64,000 nucleotides of DNA. Origin: an uncultured Myxococcales bacterium. GTDB taxonomy: Bacteria; Myxococcota_A; UBA9042. The stretch is taken from positions 62,001 to 126,000 of the forward strand of contig CAIMLR010000027.1 in the NCBI GenBank assembly GCA_903842345.1, given 5' to 3'. The position numbers and the translations under genes were made by a program. Under the pieces are notes generated by a model. That model was not told where the DNA came from, did no database searches, and saw nothing but the letters and a program-made list of their open reading frames with translations. This document shows positions 20,260-29,889 of the stretch, piece by piece. Each line of letters opens with the position of its first letter. Position 1 is the first letter of the stretch.

Positions 20260-21636
<1,377 letters not shown>

Positions 21637-21639
21637 TCC

Positions 21640-21668
21640 TTGAGTCTTGCGACCTTTGCGCCTACGAT
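21640..21668 (+). promoter_or_regulatory. candidate promoter abutting a lipoprotein start
   Basis: TTGAGT at 21640-21645, 17-base spacer, TACGAT at 21663-21668. The predicted start site (about 21675) falls on or next to ATG 21676, implying a leaderless or near-leaderless mRNA. Confidence 0.3.
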
Positions 21669-21675
21669 CGGAACC

Positions 21676-22065
21676 ATGAAGCAACTGCCCCTTCTCGTCG
21701 CTGTCCTGTTCGCCCTCGCCGCTTGTGGCAAGGACAAGCCCAAAGCCGCCGCTATCGCCCTTGACGCCGGCGCCGGCCCCGCCCTGCAACAGGACGACGC
21801 GCTCGCCGCCAAACTCGCGCTCGCGTATCCCAAGATCCGGTGCGCGCTGGCGGCGAACCAGAACAACGTCGCGACGCTCTACTCCGACCTGGGCTTTGCC
21901 GACGCGACGGCCTACTTCAAGGATTTTGAAGTGCAGGCCAAGGCCAATCCGGCCTGGGCGCGCAAGGTCACGACCGACGCGCTCACCAAGCCGTGCATTG
22001 AACCTCCGGCTGCCGCGACGCCCGTTGCTGCGCCCTCGCCACCTTCGACTGGGAACACGCCGTGA
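21676..22065 (+). CDS. small putative lipoprotein
   Basis: 129 residues: signal peptide with lipobox ALAAC (then GKDK), a ~90-residue helical domain with two Cys (IRCALAA and KPCIEPP) that could pair, and an Ala/Pro tail. The compact helical body with a single Cys pair recalls small periplasmic helical lipoproteins, but I recognise no family. It ends in TGATG, overlapping the next start by one base, so it is translationally coupled to the following Cys-rich lipoprotein. Confidence 0.7.
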   Translation: MKQLPLLVAVLFALAACGKDKPKAAAIALDAGAGPALQQDDALAAKLALAYPKIRCALAANQNNVATLYSDLGFADATAYFKDFEVQAKANPAWARKVTTDALTKPCIEPPAAATPVAAPSPPSTGNTP

Positions 22066-22442
22066 TGCCGTCTTGCCGCTGGTTCCTCGCCCTCCTCTTT
22101 TGCCTCGGCGCGTGCACGCCCGTGGTTGGCGACAAATGCACGACCGACCGCGAGTGCGGCGCCACGACCGGCCTGATCTGCGACCTGGCGTCGCCGGGCG
22201 GTTACTGCACCAAGACCAACTGCCGACCGGGCGAATGCCCGCCGGAAGCGACGTGCATCGATTTTGGCAACAGCCAGACGTTTTGCATGTATACCTGCGT
22301 GACAACAGGGGATTGCCGCGATGGGCTGGTGTGTCGTGGCGTTGACCCGTGCCCGCTCTCGGCGGAAGTCACGGGCACCGGCGCCATCAAGCCGTGCAGC
22401 GACGAAAACAAGTCCTTCTGCGGCGTTGCGCCCAAAGAGTAA
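22065..22442 (+). CDS. small Cys-rich lipoprotein
   Basis: 125 residues. Signal peptide with lipobox CLGAC, then about a dozen Cys in patterns such as CTTDREC, CRPGEC and CVTTGDC, like single units of the large Cys-rich lipoproteins in this window. ATG 22065 overlaps the upstream stop (TGATG). Likely an extracellular disulfide-stabilised module; function unknown. A PDZ lipoprotein gene starts 11 bases after it. Confidence 0.7.
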   Translation: MPSCRWFLALLFCLGACTPVVGDKCTTDRECGATTGLICDLASPGGYCTKTNCRPGECPPEATCIDFGNSQTFCMYTCVTTGDCRDGLVCRGVDPCPLSAEVTGTGAIKPCSDENKSFCGVAPKE

Positions 22443-22453
22443 GGGCTGTGGTC

Positions 22454-23002
22454 ATGGCGCGTCCGCTCGTCCTTCTGATGCTTCTGTCGGCTTGCGGCGG
22501 CGCCAACGCGGAGCGCACCGCGGCGGATGAGGCTGAGCCGATCGCGGCCGAAACGGCTGCGCAAGAGGCTCCGCGCGGGAGCGGTGCGACGGAATACGTG
22601 CCGGCCAAAGCGCGCATCCCGGACGGCGCGATTGACCGCGTGCTGCTGGATCGGGTGCTGGCGGCCGGTCCAGGCTGGCTGCTCGCTGAAGTGCCGCTCC
22701 AACCGACGTTCCTTGCGAAGCACAAGTTTGGCGGATTCAAGCTTCTCTCGGTGTTTCGCAATGATCCCAAGGTGCTGCGTTATGGAATTCGCCCTGGCGA
22801 TATCGTCCGCGCGGTGAACGGTCAGAAAATTGTGACGCCAGGCGACCTGCTCTCCGTGTTCGAGCGGCTCAAGACTGCCGATGTGTTGGAGATCGATATC
22901 CAGCGCGACGGCGCCGATCGGCAATTTCGCTTTCCCATTCTGCCCGCGCTCGGTCTGGCGGCGCCTGCGCCTGTCGACACGACCCCGGCGACCGCCCGCT
23001 AG
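22454..23002 (+). CDS. PDZ-domain lipoprotein
   Basis: 182 residues. Short lipoprotein signal (LLMLLSAC, then GGAN), an Ala/Glu-rich linker, then a C-terminal PDZ domain at about residues 95-160 (YGIRPGDIVRAVNGQKI, ELKTADVLEI-type strand). The placement resembles the PDZ of type II secretion GspC-like proteins, but there is no transmembrane homology region, so I do not call it GspC. ATG 22454 is chosen; a GTG two codons earlier is possible. It is the last gene of a three-lipoprotein unit after eno. Confidence 0.72.
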   Translation: MARPLVLLMLLSACGGANAERTAADEAEPIAAETAAQEAPRGSGATEYVPAKARIPDGAIDRVLLDRVLAAGPGWLLAEVPLQPTFLAKHKFGGFKLLSVFRNDPKVLRYGIRPGDIVRAVNGQKIVTPGDLLSVFERLKTADVLEIDIQRDGADRQFRFPILPALGLAAPAPVDTTPATAR

Positions 23003-23048
23003 ACAGCGCCAATCGTGCGCAGCAGACCACAACGCTCCGGCAGAAAAG

Positions 23049-23076
23049 TTGCCGCGTGTGGGGAATTGCGTATACA
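23049..23076 (+). promoter_or_regulatory. candidate promoter of the MBL-fold hydrolase gene
   Basis: TTGCCG at 23049-23054, 16-base spacer, TATACA at 23071-23076; 4 of 6 matches in each box. Predicted leader about 70 bases. Confidence 0.4.
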
Positions 23077-23150
23077 GTCCGCGCAGCCTGGAACACCCTC
23101 TGGCGGCACTTGCACGGTCGCTGCCCGCTAGCGAAGGAAAGTCGGACTTC

Positions 23151-24023
23151 ATGAGCCCTGCGAACGATTTCTCCGTCAAATACTGGGGTGTGCGCGGCAG
23201 CATCCCCTCACCTGGCGCGCATACCGTCCGCTACGGCGGCAACACGACCAGTCTGGAAATTCGCTGCGGCGAACAGCTTTTTGCCATTGATGGTGGCACC
23301 GGCATGCGGCTGTTTGGCGACGCGCTGATGGCGGAGCAGCCGGTTCGCGCGACGATCCTGATGAGTCACTTGCACTTGGATCACGTCCAGGGGTTTCCGT
23401 TCTTTGCGCCGTTTCTCATGGCCGGCAACCGTTTTGACCTGTGGTCAGCGCACCACAACGGCGTTGGCGTGGCGGACATCTTGCGGCAATTGTTCAACCA
23501 ACCGGCATTTCCGATTTCAATGGACATGCTCAAGGCTGAACTCAATTTCCACACGTTTACGCCCGGCGACACGCTGCGGTTCGATGACGTGACGGTCAAG
23601 ACCGCGCTCCTGCACCATCCCGGCGGGTCAGTCGGCTACCGGATGGAGTACGACGGCCGCTGCCTCGCGCATTGCAGTGACTGGGAGCATCCGGCGGACG
23701 GCCTCGACCCGACGCTTGTCGATCTCGTGCGGGACGTGGATTTGCTCAGCATTGATGCAACTTACACGGATGATGAGTACCACGGAAGGGTTGGCCCGCC
23801 GCGCATTGGCTGGGGGCACGCCACGCACACGACCGCGCTGGCGCACGCCGACGCGGCGCATGTGCGCAACACGCTGCTGTTCCACCACGATCCGGCGCGG
23901 ACGGACGAGCAGCTCGACCTCATCGCGCGCACGACGCTGGCACAGCGCCGCGATGTGCGGTTTGTGGCGGAGGGTCAGGTTTTCCAGGTCGGGCAGCCGC
24001 TGATGCTGCCGGCGCGGGCGTAG
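23151..24023 (+). CDS. MBL-fold metallo-hydrolase (RNase Z/cyclic-nucleotide phosphodiesterase-like)
   Basis: 290 residues. N-terminal WGVRGSIPSPG and RYGGNTTS are typical of a cytosolic MBL-fold branch related to RNase Z and class II cAMP phosphodiesterases. Zinc ligands are clear: SHLHLDH, His-His in LLHHPGG, Asp in SIDATYTDDEYHG and the late FHHDP. ATG 23151 follows GAAGGAAAG. If it is a phosphodiesterase it could oppose the adenylate cyclase at 7212-9026, but nothing in the sequence proves the substrate. It converges on the methyltransferase-MTHFR gene with 4 bases between stops. Confidence 0.82.
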   Translation: MSPANDFSVKYWGVRGSIPSPGAHTVRYGGNTTSLEIRCGEQLFAIDGGTGMRLFGDALMAEQPVRATILMSHLHLDHVQGFPFFAPFLMAGNRFDLWSAHHNGVGVADILRQLFNQPAFPISMDMLKAELNFHTFTPGDTLRFDDVTVKTALLHHPGGSVGYRMEYDGRCLAHCSDWEHPADGLDPTLVDLVRDVDLLSIDATYTDDEYHGRVGPPRIGWGHATHTTALAHADAAHVRNTLLFHHDPARTDEQLDLIARTTLAQRRDVRFVAEGQVFQVGQPLMLPARA

Positions 24024-24027
24024 CGCC

Positions 24028-25887
24028 TCAGCGCAGCAAATCGATCGCCATCTCAAACTTGTTGAACGGCGGCATCAGGTACGTGCCTGCGACGTACGGC
24101 TTGACCGCGGCCAGAAACTCGCGACCGATCGCCACGCCTTCCTCCGGACCATTGGGTCCGGCCTGATTCATGCGCGTGCGAATCGCCTCGGGAATCGCCA
24201 TGCCCGGCACTTCATGGTGGATGAAATGGGCGTGGCGGGCGTTGCGCAGCGGCAGCACCCCCACGAGGAGCGGAATTGTCGGCTTGGCACGCTCGACAAA
24301 ACGCTGGAGATCCGCGGGGTCGTAGAGCGGTTGCGTGAGCGCGTACGTAGCGCCGGCTGCCACTTTGCGGTGGAAGCGCTCAATTTCCCGGTCCAGATCC
24401 TCGCTCGTCGGATTCACCGCGCACGAGAGGCGGAAATCGCTGCGGAACGGCAGCGGCTTGCCGTTGGCGTCCTCGCCCTGATTGACGCGGTGCAGGGTTT
24501 GCAGCAGCCCGATGGAATCGACTTCAAACACGCCGCGCGAGCCCGGATAGTCGCCGAGCGACGGCGGATCGCCCGTGACGCAGAGCAAGTGGCGGATGCT
24601 CAACGCATGCGCGCCCATCGCTTCACTCAACAAACCGAGCACGTTGCGATCGCGGCAGGAGACGTGCAGCAGGATTTCAATGTCGATCTGTTGCTTGATC
24701 AGCACCGCCAACGCCAGCGGACTCATGCGTGCGGTCGCGAGCGGGGAATCCGCGATGTTGATGGCGTCCACGCCGGCTTGCTTGAGCAGGATCGCGCCTT
24801 GCACGAGGCGATCGCCATCGACACCGCGCGGTGGATCCAGCTCAACGGAGACGACGAACTCGCCGGCGGCCAGCTTGCGTTCAAAACTCGAGGTTTGCGT
24901 CAAGGTGGCGCTCGCGCTCGCCTCAATCGCCGCTTCAGTCGCCATGGAAATGTCGATTTCCCGGCGTTTGCCGGCAACCAACAGGTTGGGCGCGCGAATT
25001 CCCACGGCGTCGGCCATGCGCTGGATGTGCGCCGGCTTGGTGCCACAACAGCCGCCGATGGCCCGCACGCCCAGATCGGCGACGCGCACGGCCCATTCGG
25101 CGAAATAGTCCGGCGAGGCGACGTACACGTAGCGGCCATCGACAAGGCGCGGCATTCCGGCGTTGGGCGAGAGCATCACGCGCGCGCCGGGCACTTTGAG
25201 CATCCGCTCCAGCACCGGATCCAGCGCCTGAGGTCCAGTCGAGCAATTCGCGCCGACCGCCGCCGCGCCCGCCGCCGTCATCACGCGGACGATCTCCTCG
25301 GGCTTGTTGCCAAACAGCGTCTTGGCTTCCTCCGTGAACGTCGCCGAAGCGATGAACGCCGCGTTGGGCGCGAGTTCCGTCAGAACCGCCGCCGCGACCT
25401 TCAATTCCTCCAGGTCGCTGAACGTCTCGAGCAGGATAAAATCGGGATCGGCGCGCAGGATTGCCGTCATTTGCGCGCGGTACGCATCCGCCGCCGCCTC
25501 GCGGGTCAGCCGGCCAATCGGCGCCAACGGCTGTCCCAACGGGCCGACCGACGCCGCCACCAGCGGCCGATTCCGCGGCGGTCGCGCTTCTGATTCTTCT
25601 CGCGCCAGCTTGACCGCCGCCTCGTTGATCGCCCCAACCTGATCGGCAAAGTGCGAACGCGCGAGCCGCAGCGCATTGGCGCCAAAGGAGTTCGTCGTCA
25701 GCACGTGCGCGCCGGCGTTGACGTAGTCCCGGTGTACGCGCCGCACCACGTTGGGATGCGTCAGGTTCAGGCCGTCAAACGCGCGCTCAAAGCCAAAACC
25801 GTGTTCATACAGCTCCGTGCCCATCGCGCCGTCAAAAACCAGCACGCGCTCGTCAAGCAGGGCTTCCAGCTGTTCTCGGGTCCACAT
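24028..25887 (-). CDS. bifunctional homocysteine S-methyltransferase / methylenetetrahydrofolate reductase
   Basis: 619 residues, a YitJ-like fusion. The N-terminal ~300 residues are a homocysteine methyltransferase barrel (DGAMGTELYEHGF; zinc Cys in GANCSTGPQ and GGCCGTKP at about 278-283). The C-terminal ~290 residues are a MetF-type flavoprotein (VSVELDPPRGVDGD, CRDRN, LCVTGDPPSLGDYPG). Together they could reduce methylene-THF and methylate homocysteine in the methionine cycle; no cobalamin domain is attached. ATG 25887 follows AGGAAG; the GTG two codons earlier is less well spaced. It sits 84 bases behind the Cys-rich lipoprotein gene on the same strand, with no visible riboswitch in that gap. 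Confidence 0.92.
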   Translation of the reverse strand: MWTREQLEALLDERVLVFDGAMGTELYEHGFGFERAFDGLNLTHPNVVRRVHRDYVNAGAHVLTTNSFGANALRLARSHFADQVGAINEAAVKLAREESEARPPRNRPLVAASVGPLGQPLAPIGRLTREAAADAYRAQMTAILRADPDFILLETFSDLEELKVAAAVLTELAPNAAFIASATFTEEAKTLFGNKPEEIVRVMTAAGAAAVGANCSTGPQALDPVLERMLKVPGARVMLSPNAGMPRLVDGRYVYVASPDYFAEWAVRVADLGVRAIGGCCGTKPAHIQRMADAVGIRAPNLLVAGKRREIDISMATEAAIEASASATLTQTSSFERKLAAGEFVVSVELDPPRGVDGDRLVQGAILLKQAGVDAINIADSPLATARMSPLALAVLIKQQIDIEILLHVSCRDRNVLGLLSEAMGAHALSIRHLLCVTGDPPSLGDYPGSRGVFEVDSIGLLQTLHRVNQGEDANGKPLPFRSDFRLSCAVNPTSEDLDREIERFHRKVAAGATYALTQPLYDPADLQRFVERAKPTIPLLVGVLPLRNARHAHFIHHEVPGMAIPEAIRTRMNQAGPNGPEEGVAIGREFLAAVKPYVAGTYLMPPFNKFEMAIDLLR

Positions 25888-25971
25888 ACGCACTTCCTCT
25901 CGACCGCCGCTCAGCGCCTTGTTCGTCGCCGCGGGTCGCTCGCTATCCAGTTGTCCGTGCCAAACGCTGCG

Positions 25972-27942
25972 CTAGTTGCCCGTCACGAGATGGACGAACC
26001 AGGCAAGCACGCCCAGCGCCAGGCGGTGTGGAGACGCCGGAGTTTGCAGCGTATTCGCTGGTCGGTCCGGCGCCAATTGCACGTTCGCTGCCAACGTCCC
26101 GGACTTGCCGGCCGTTTGCGCGGCGGCGAAGGATAGCGTGACTGACGCCGCTGAACAGCCCTCGTCCGTGATTCCGTTGCACGAATCGTCCAAACCGTTG
26201 CACAGCTCGGCCGAGGGGACGACCTGCTCCGCGCACGCGCTGGCCAACACCCCGGCGGCGCAGTAGCGCAAACCGCCGTGACACAAGCCGGTTCCCGCGG
26301 TTCCCGGCGGGCCGTCGTAGCACGGCTGCGTGGCATTGTTGCTGGCGTAGCTGCAGCCGCTCCCGGTGGTGCAGGTGTCGTCGGTGCAGGGGTTGCTGTC
26401 GTCGCAGTTGACGGTCACGCCGGGCAAGCAGCCCCAGCCACCGCCGGGAATCGCCCCGCAGGCGTCGCCGCTGGTGCAGGCGTTGCCGTCCGTGCAGGAG
26501 CCGGTCTTGTTGGCAAAGAGGCACGCGCCGGTCTTGCCGTCGCAGGTGTCGATCGTGCACGGGTTGCCGTCGTCGCACGCCACAGGCGCACCCGCACAGC
26601 TTGTGGCGGAGCACGCGTCGGCCAAGGTGCATGGATCCCCGTCATCGCACGGTGCCTCGACGGCCAGGTGCTTGCACGTGCTGGCGCCGCCGTCGCACAT
26701 GTCTGCGGTGCACGGATTGCCGTCGCCGCAGGTGCCTTCGTCGGTCGTGCCGTTGCAGTCGTCATCCTGGCCGTTGCACGTCTCCGCGCTGGCCTTGACC
26801 GCGCTGGAGCACGCCGCGCTGCTGAACGATGCGCACACCACCTTGCCGCCCGCGCACGCGCCCGCTCCGCACGCCGCGCCCACCGTCAGGCTGCCGCCGC
26901 TGACGGGATCGCTCCAGGCGAATCCTTCGTCGGTCATGCCGTCGCAGTTGTCGTCGTCGCCGTTGCAGCTCTCCACTTTGGGCGTCTTGGCGCCCTGACA
27001 CACTTCCGCGCCGCCGCTGCACACGCGCTTGCCCACGCACGTGCCGATGAGCGCGCCGTCGGCGGTATAGGCGCTGTTGGCGCACGTGGCGTCGACGGGC
27101 AAATCGTCCGCGGCGCCGTTGCAGTCGTCGTCCTGGTTGTTGCACGTTTCAGCGGCGGGCGTCTTGGCGCTGCACGTCGTCAAGCCGCTGCCGTCGCACG
27201 TCCGTGTGCCGCTGCACGTGCCCGCGGGGTTGCTGTTGCTGCACGCGGTCACGGTGCCGGCGGTCTTGGCCCACACGGAGCAACTGCACGCGTTGCTCTT
27301 GGCCTTGCATTGTTTGACAGTCTTGCCGCCGCCGACCGGATCGGGCACGTCCACGCACGCATAGCCCGCGCCGCACGCGTTGTCGGTCGCGCACGCCCCG
27401 CCGCAAAAGTGGCCGACGCTGCCGTAGTCTACGCACAGCGCGTCCGTGACGCCTTGGGTCTGGCAGTCCTTGTTGGTGCCACATGGCGCGCACAGGCTCA
27501 GGTGGCTCGCGACGCAGTAGTTCAGCGGATCGCCGCTGCCCAGCGGTTTGCACGCGTAGCCCGCCGGGCAGCCGGCCTCAACGCACGTCGGCGCGCAGGT
27601 GTGGCCGTCGGGCGTCTCCAGGCACTTCGCGCTGTCGCAGTCGTTGTCGGATTTGCACGCGCAGAAGGGGCCGCCTGGGCAGCTGCCGCCCACATCGCTG
27701 TCGTCGCCGTCCCCCGGGATTGCCGCGTCCACCGCGTCGACGCTATCGGCGGCGTCGATGCCATCGGCGCCATCCGCATCCGCGCCGGTTTTGGCGTCAA
27801 CGTCCGCGACGACTGCGTCCGCGTCAACCTGATCGGCATCCACGCCGTCCGTCGTTGGATTTGTCGGGTGGCCGGAACAGGCGCACAGCGCGGCGACGAG
27901 CGCCAGCCACGCGGGAACTTGCCTGTTCAATTTGCCTGACAT
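25972..27942 (-). CDS. Cys-rich MopE-type surface lipoprotein
   Basis: 656 residues. Lipobox ALCAC then SGH; an Asp/Ala stalk (VDADQVDADAVVADVDA) of about 65 residues; then Cys-rich modules with C.TD.DC units, four MopE-type metal-binding motifs (CNNQDDDCNGAADD, CNGDDDNCDGMTDE, CNGQDDDCNGTTDE, CNGLDDSCNGITDEGC) and CDDGnpCT CTDC-like units between them. The end is unusual: about 50 residues without Cys, finishing with a hydrophobic GVLAWFVHLVTGN. ATG 27942 follows GGGGAG. Likely displayed at the cell surface and calcium- or copper-binding (MopE precedent); ligand unknown. Confidence 0.82.
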   Translation of the reverse strand: MSGKLNRQVPAWLALVAALCACSGHPTNPTTDGVDADQVDADAVVADVDAKTGADADGADGIDAADSVDAVDAAIPGDGDDSDVGGSCPGGPFCACKSDNDCDSAKCLETPDGHTCAPTCVEAGCPAGYACKPLGSGDPLNYCVASHLSLCAPCGTNKDCQTQGVTDALCVDYGSVGHFCGGACATDNACGAGYACVDVPDPVGGGKTVKQCKAKSNACSCSVWAKTAGTVTACSNSNPAGTCSGTRTCDGSGLTTCSAKTPAAETCNNQDDDCNGAADDLPVDATCANSAYTADGALIGTCVGKRVCSGGAEVCQGAKTPKVESCNGDDDNCDGMTDEGFAWSDPVSGGSLTVGAACGAGACAGGKVVCASFSSAACSSAVKASAETCNGQDDDCNGTTDEGTCGDGNPCTADMCDGGASTCKHLAVEAPCDDGDPCTLADACSATSCAGAPVACDDGNPCTIDTCDGKTGACLFANKTGSCTDGNACTSGDACGAIPGGGWGCLPGVTVNCDDSNPCTDDTCTTGSGCSYASNNATQPCYDGPPGTAGTGLCHGGLRYCAAGVLASACAEQVVPSAELCNGLDDSCNGITDEGCSAASVTLSFAAAQTAGKSGTLAANVQLAPDRPANTLQTPASPHRLALGVLAWFVHLVTGN

Positions 27943-27969
27943 CGCACTCCCCGCGATCAACCCGGTGAC

Positions 27970-27998
27970 ACCGTAGATCGCGCCTGTGCCCGCGTCAA
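27970..27998 (-). promoter_or_regulatory. candidate promoter of the MopE-type lipoprotein
   Basis: On the minus strand: TTGACG (27998-27993), 17-base spacer, TACGGT (27975-27970). The predicted start near 27963 leaves a ~20-base leader carrying GGGGAG. Confidence 0.5.
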
Positions 27999-27999
27999 A

Positions 28000-28959
28000 T
28001 CAGGGCTTGCTGTCATAGATCCGCAGCGTCCGGACGGCTTCGCCCCACGCGTTGGACACGGGGTCGTGGACGCGAATGTGCAGGTCCAGCCAGATGCCGC
28101 AGTACAGGTAGGAGCTGGCGGCCGGCACGTAGAACTGCGTCGGGACGCCGCTGGAGCCGACGAACACGTTGCTGTACGCGCCGCTTGTGGTTGGCACGGT
28201 GGCGACCTTGGCGGCCACGCCGCTCGCGACGGTGACGCAGCTTGTTTCGCCCCAGATCTGCACGTCGAGCGGCAAGGTCGGCGCGGTGGCGTTGGGGATT
28301 CCGTCCACCGTGAAACCGGCCCAAACGTGGAACGAGCCCTGCATGCCGTAGATGATGGGCACCCAGTCGTTGTCCTTGTACGCGACAAAGGCGTCGCCGG
28401 CGCCGAGGAAGCCGGGCGTAACGACGAGCGTCGGCGCAGGCGTCGGCGCAACCCACGTGGCCGGCGGCGCCGTGGTCGGGCAAGTCGTTGGATCTGTTGC
28501 GGTGATGTCGGCGACGAAGGCATCGCCGGACGGGGGCGCGCCCTTGAAACAGACGCCAGCTGGACCGGTATCCGCGGCCGGGACGTCCGGCACATCGGCA
28601 ACATCGGCAACATCGGCAACATCGGGGACGTCCGCGGCGTCCGCAGCGTCGGTGGCATCGGTCAGGACCTCGGCGGTCGCCGCATCCGCCAGCCCGTCTG
28701 GGGTCGTGGCGTCCGGCAGATCGGGCAGCGTGTCGGCCGTCGCGTCACCTGCGTCGGCAACGGCATCGGCAACGGCGTCCGCGGTCCCCACGTCAGCGAC
28801 CGCGTCTGGCGCGGCATCCTCGGCCACGTAGCCGTCGGGATACCAGTTGCTCAGCGTGCCATCGATTGCCGCGGGCACGGCCGCGGCCTGACCGCACGCC
28901 GCCGCCAACAGCGTCAGCGCCACCATCAACGCCACCTTCAGCAACCTCGCACGTTCCAT
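28000..28959 (-). CDS. Asp/Ala-stalk lipoprotein with a unique beta domain
   Basis: 319 residues. Lipobox LLAAAC then GQA, and an ~100-residue acidic stalk made of DAVAD, DATD and DVADVADVPDV strings, like the stalks of the large Cys-rich lipoproteins. The C-terminal ~185 residues have none of their repeats, few Cys, and look beta-rich (HVWAGFTVDGIPN, LYCGIWLDLHIRVHD). I do not recognise the domain. ATG 28959 has GGAGGAG about 10 bases upstream. The next gene on this strand starts 58 bases downstream, behind its own candidate promoter. Confidence 0.72.
   Translation of the reverse strand: MERARLLKVALMVALTLLAAACGQAAAVPAAIDGTLSNWYPDGYVAEDAAPDAVADVGTADAVADAVADAGDATADTLPDLPDATTPDGLADAATAEVLTDATDAADAADVPDVADVADVADVPDVPAADTGPAGVCFKGAPPSGDAFVADITATDPTTCPTTAPPATWVAPTPAPTLVVTPGFLGAGDAFVAYKDNDWVPIIYGMQGSFHVWAGFTVDGIPNATAPTLPLDVQIWGETSCVTVASGVAAKVATVPTTSGAYSNVFVGSSGVPTQFYVPAASSYLYCGIWLDLHIRVHDPVSNAWGEAVRTLRIYDSKP
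28592..28624. repeat. 9-bp tandem repeat in stalk coding region
   Basis: ACATCGGCA repeated three times exactly plus a decayed fourth copy; on the minus strand it encodes the DVADVADVADV stretch of the lipoprotein stalk. Such arrays can change length by slippage in whole three-residue steps without shifting the frame. Confidence 0.75.
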
Positions 28960-29004
28960 GATCGCCGTCTCCTCCGCCCGCACATTAGCCGATGCCGCCG
29001 CCGC

Positions 29005-29033
29005 TTGCGAGTCCTGTCCGTGGGCGTTACAAG
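29005..29033 (+). promoter_or_regulatory. candidate promoter of the membrane-anchored orphan
   Basis: TTGCGA at 29005-29010, 17-base spacer, TACAAG at 29028-29033, within the 111-base divergent gap. 4 of 6 matches in each box. Confidence 0.35.
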
Positions 29034-29070
29034 CGACAGGCGGGCCGCGGTGGCCTGCTGTGGACTCGCC

Positions 29071-29853
29071 ATGTCGCGGTTGCGTGTGTCGCTTGGGCTC
29101 CTGCTGGCGTTGCTGATCGCAGTGCTGGTCTGGCACTTTGCCCGGTCGACGCCGCCCGCGCCGGTCCCGCGCCAGCCGACGGCCAGTGCGCCGCCCGCGC
29201 TGCGCCCGCCGCCAGCCCCGCTGCCGCCCCCCGCGCCGCATGCGCCGCAGCCGTTGCCGGCGGCGGAAGACCTGGCCTTGCCGCTGCCCGATGGCAATCC
29301 CCTGCGCGCGCGCTGGTATGCGTCTGCGCTGGTGGAGGCGCCCATCATCGTGCTCGACGCTGGCGCTGGCGCCGATTTGCGCCCTTGGCAGGTCGCGATT
29401 GCCGAACTCCTGGCGCAGCGGCCCGCCCACGTGCTGTGGATCGACGACGTGCAGCCCCGCCACGCCGACGCCAGCGTGCGCGCCCTGCGTGCCTTGGCCC
29501 GCTGGAATGCCGCGCTGGCGTGGCTGGACGTGCGCGCGCCCCGCGGGCGGCTGGCGCTGATTGGCGCGCGCGAGGCCGGCGACGCGGTGTGGCTTGTGGC
29601 AGATCGGCAGCGTCCGCTGTCCCTGGCGGTCATCGCGCCGGATGCGCCGCCGCCCCAGCCGCTGCCGCCGGAAGTTGCCGCGCGTTTTGCCCTCGTGGCT
29701 GTCCCGCTGGCTGAACCGGCGACGCCAACCTGGCTCGCACAGCTGCACAACACCCGCGTTTACCGCCTCGTGGGACCGCCGACCGCGCCGCTGGATGCGC
29801 AACTGCAGAGCGATTTGGCCGGCTGGCTATTCGTCGCGCTCGGTCCGCGTTAG
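29071..29853 (+). CDS. membrane-anchored protein, degenerate hydrolase-like fold
   Basis: 260 residues: one N-terminal transmembrane helix (LGLLLALLIAVLVWHF), a Pro/Ala linker of about 40 residues, then a soluble domain facing the periplasm. That domain has an alpha/beta-hydrolase-like rhythm (PIIVLDAGAGAD, RLALIGAREAGDAVW), but the elbow reads GAREAG without the nucleophile Ser, so catalysis is doubtful. I assign no function. ATG 29071 is the first start giving a clean membrane anchor. serS follows 36 bases after the stop and may share the transcript. Confidence 0.62.
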   Translation: MSRLRVSLGLLLALLIAVLVWHFARSTPPAPVPRQPTASAPPALRPPPAPLPPPAPHAPQPLPAAEDLALPLPDGNPLRARWYASALVEAPIIVLDAGAGADLRPWQVAIAELLAQRPAHVLWIDDVQPRHADASVRALRALARWNAALAWLDVRAPRGRLALIGAREAGDAVWLVADRQRPLSLAVIAPDAPPPQPLPPEVAARFALVAVPLAEPATPTWLAQLHNTRVYRLVGPPTAPLDAQLQSDLAGWLFVALGPR

Positions 29854-29889
29854 ACTGCGCGGCCTTTCACGGGACTTCTGGAGCCTGCC

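Noticed and set aside
24214-25593. 459-residue plus-strand ORF
   Set aside because: Opposite the methyltransferase-MTHFR fusion with its zinc and flavin motifs.
25888-25971. Possible SAM or cobalamin riboswitch before the methyltransferase-MTHFR gene
   Set aside because: The leader is only 84 bases and shows no conserved riboswitch core.
26278-27939. 553-residue plus-strand ORF
   Set aside because: Antisense to the MopE-type lipoprotein; its Val/Ala/Arg composition and lack of domains mark it as a shadow.
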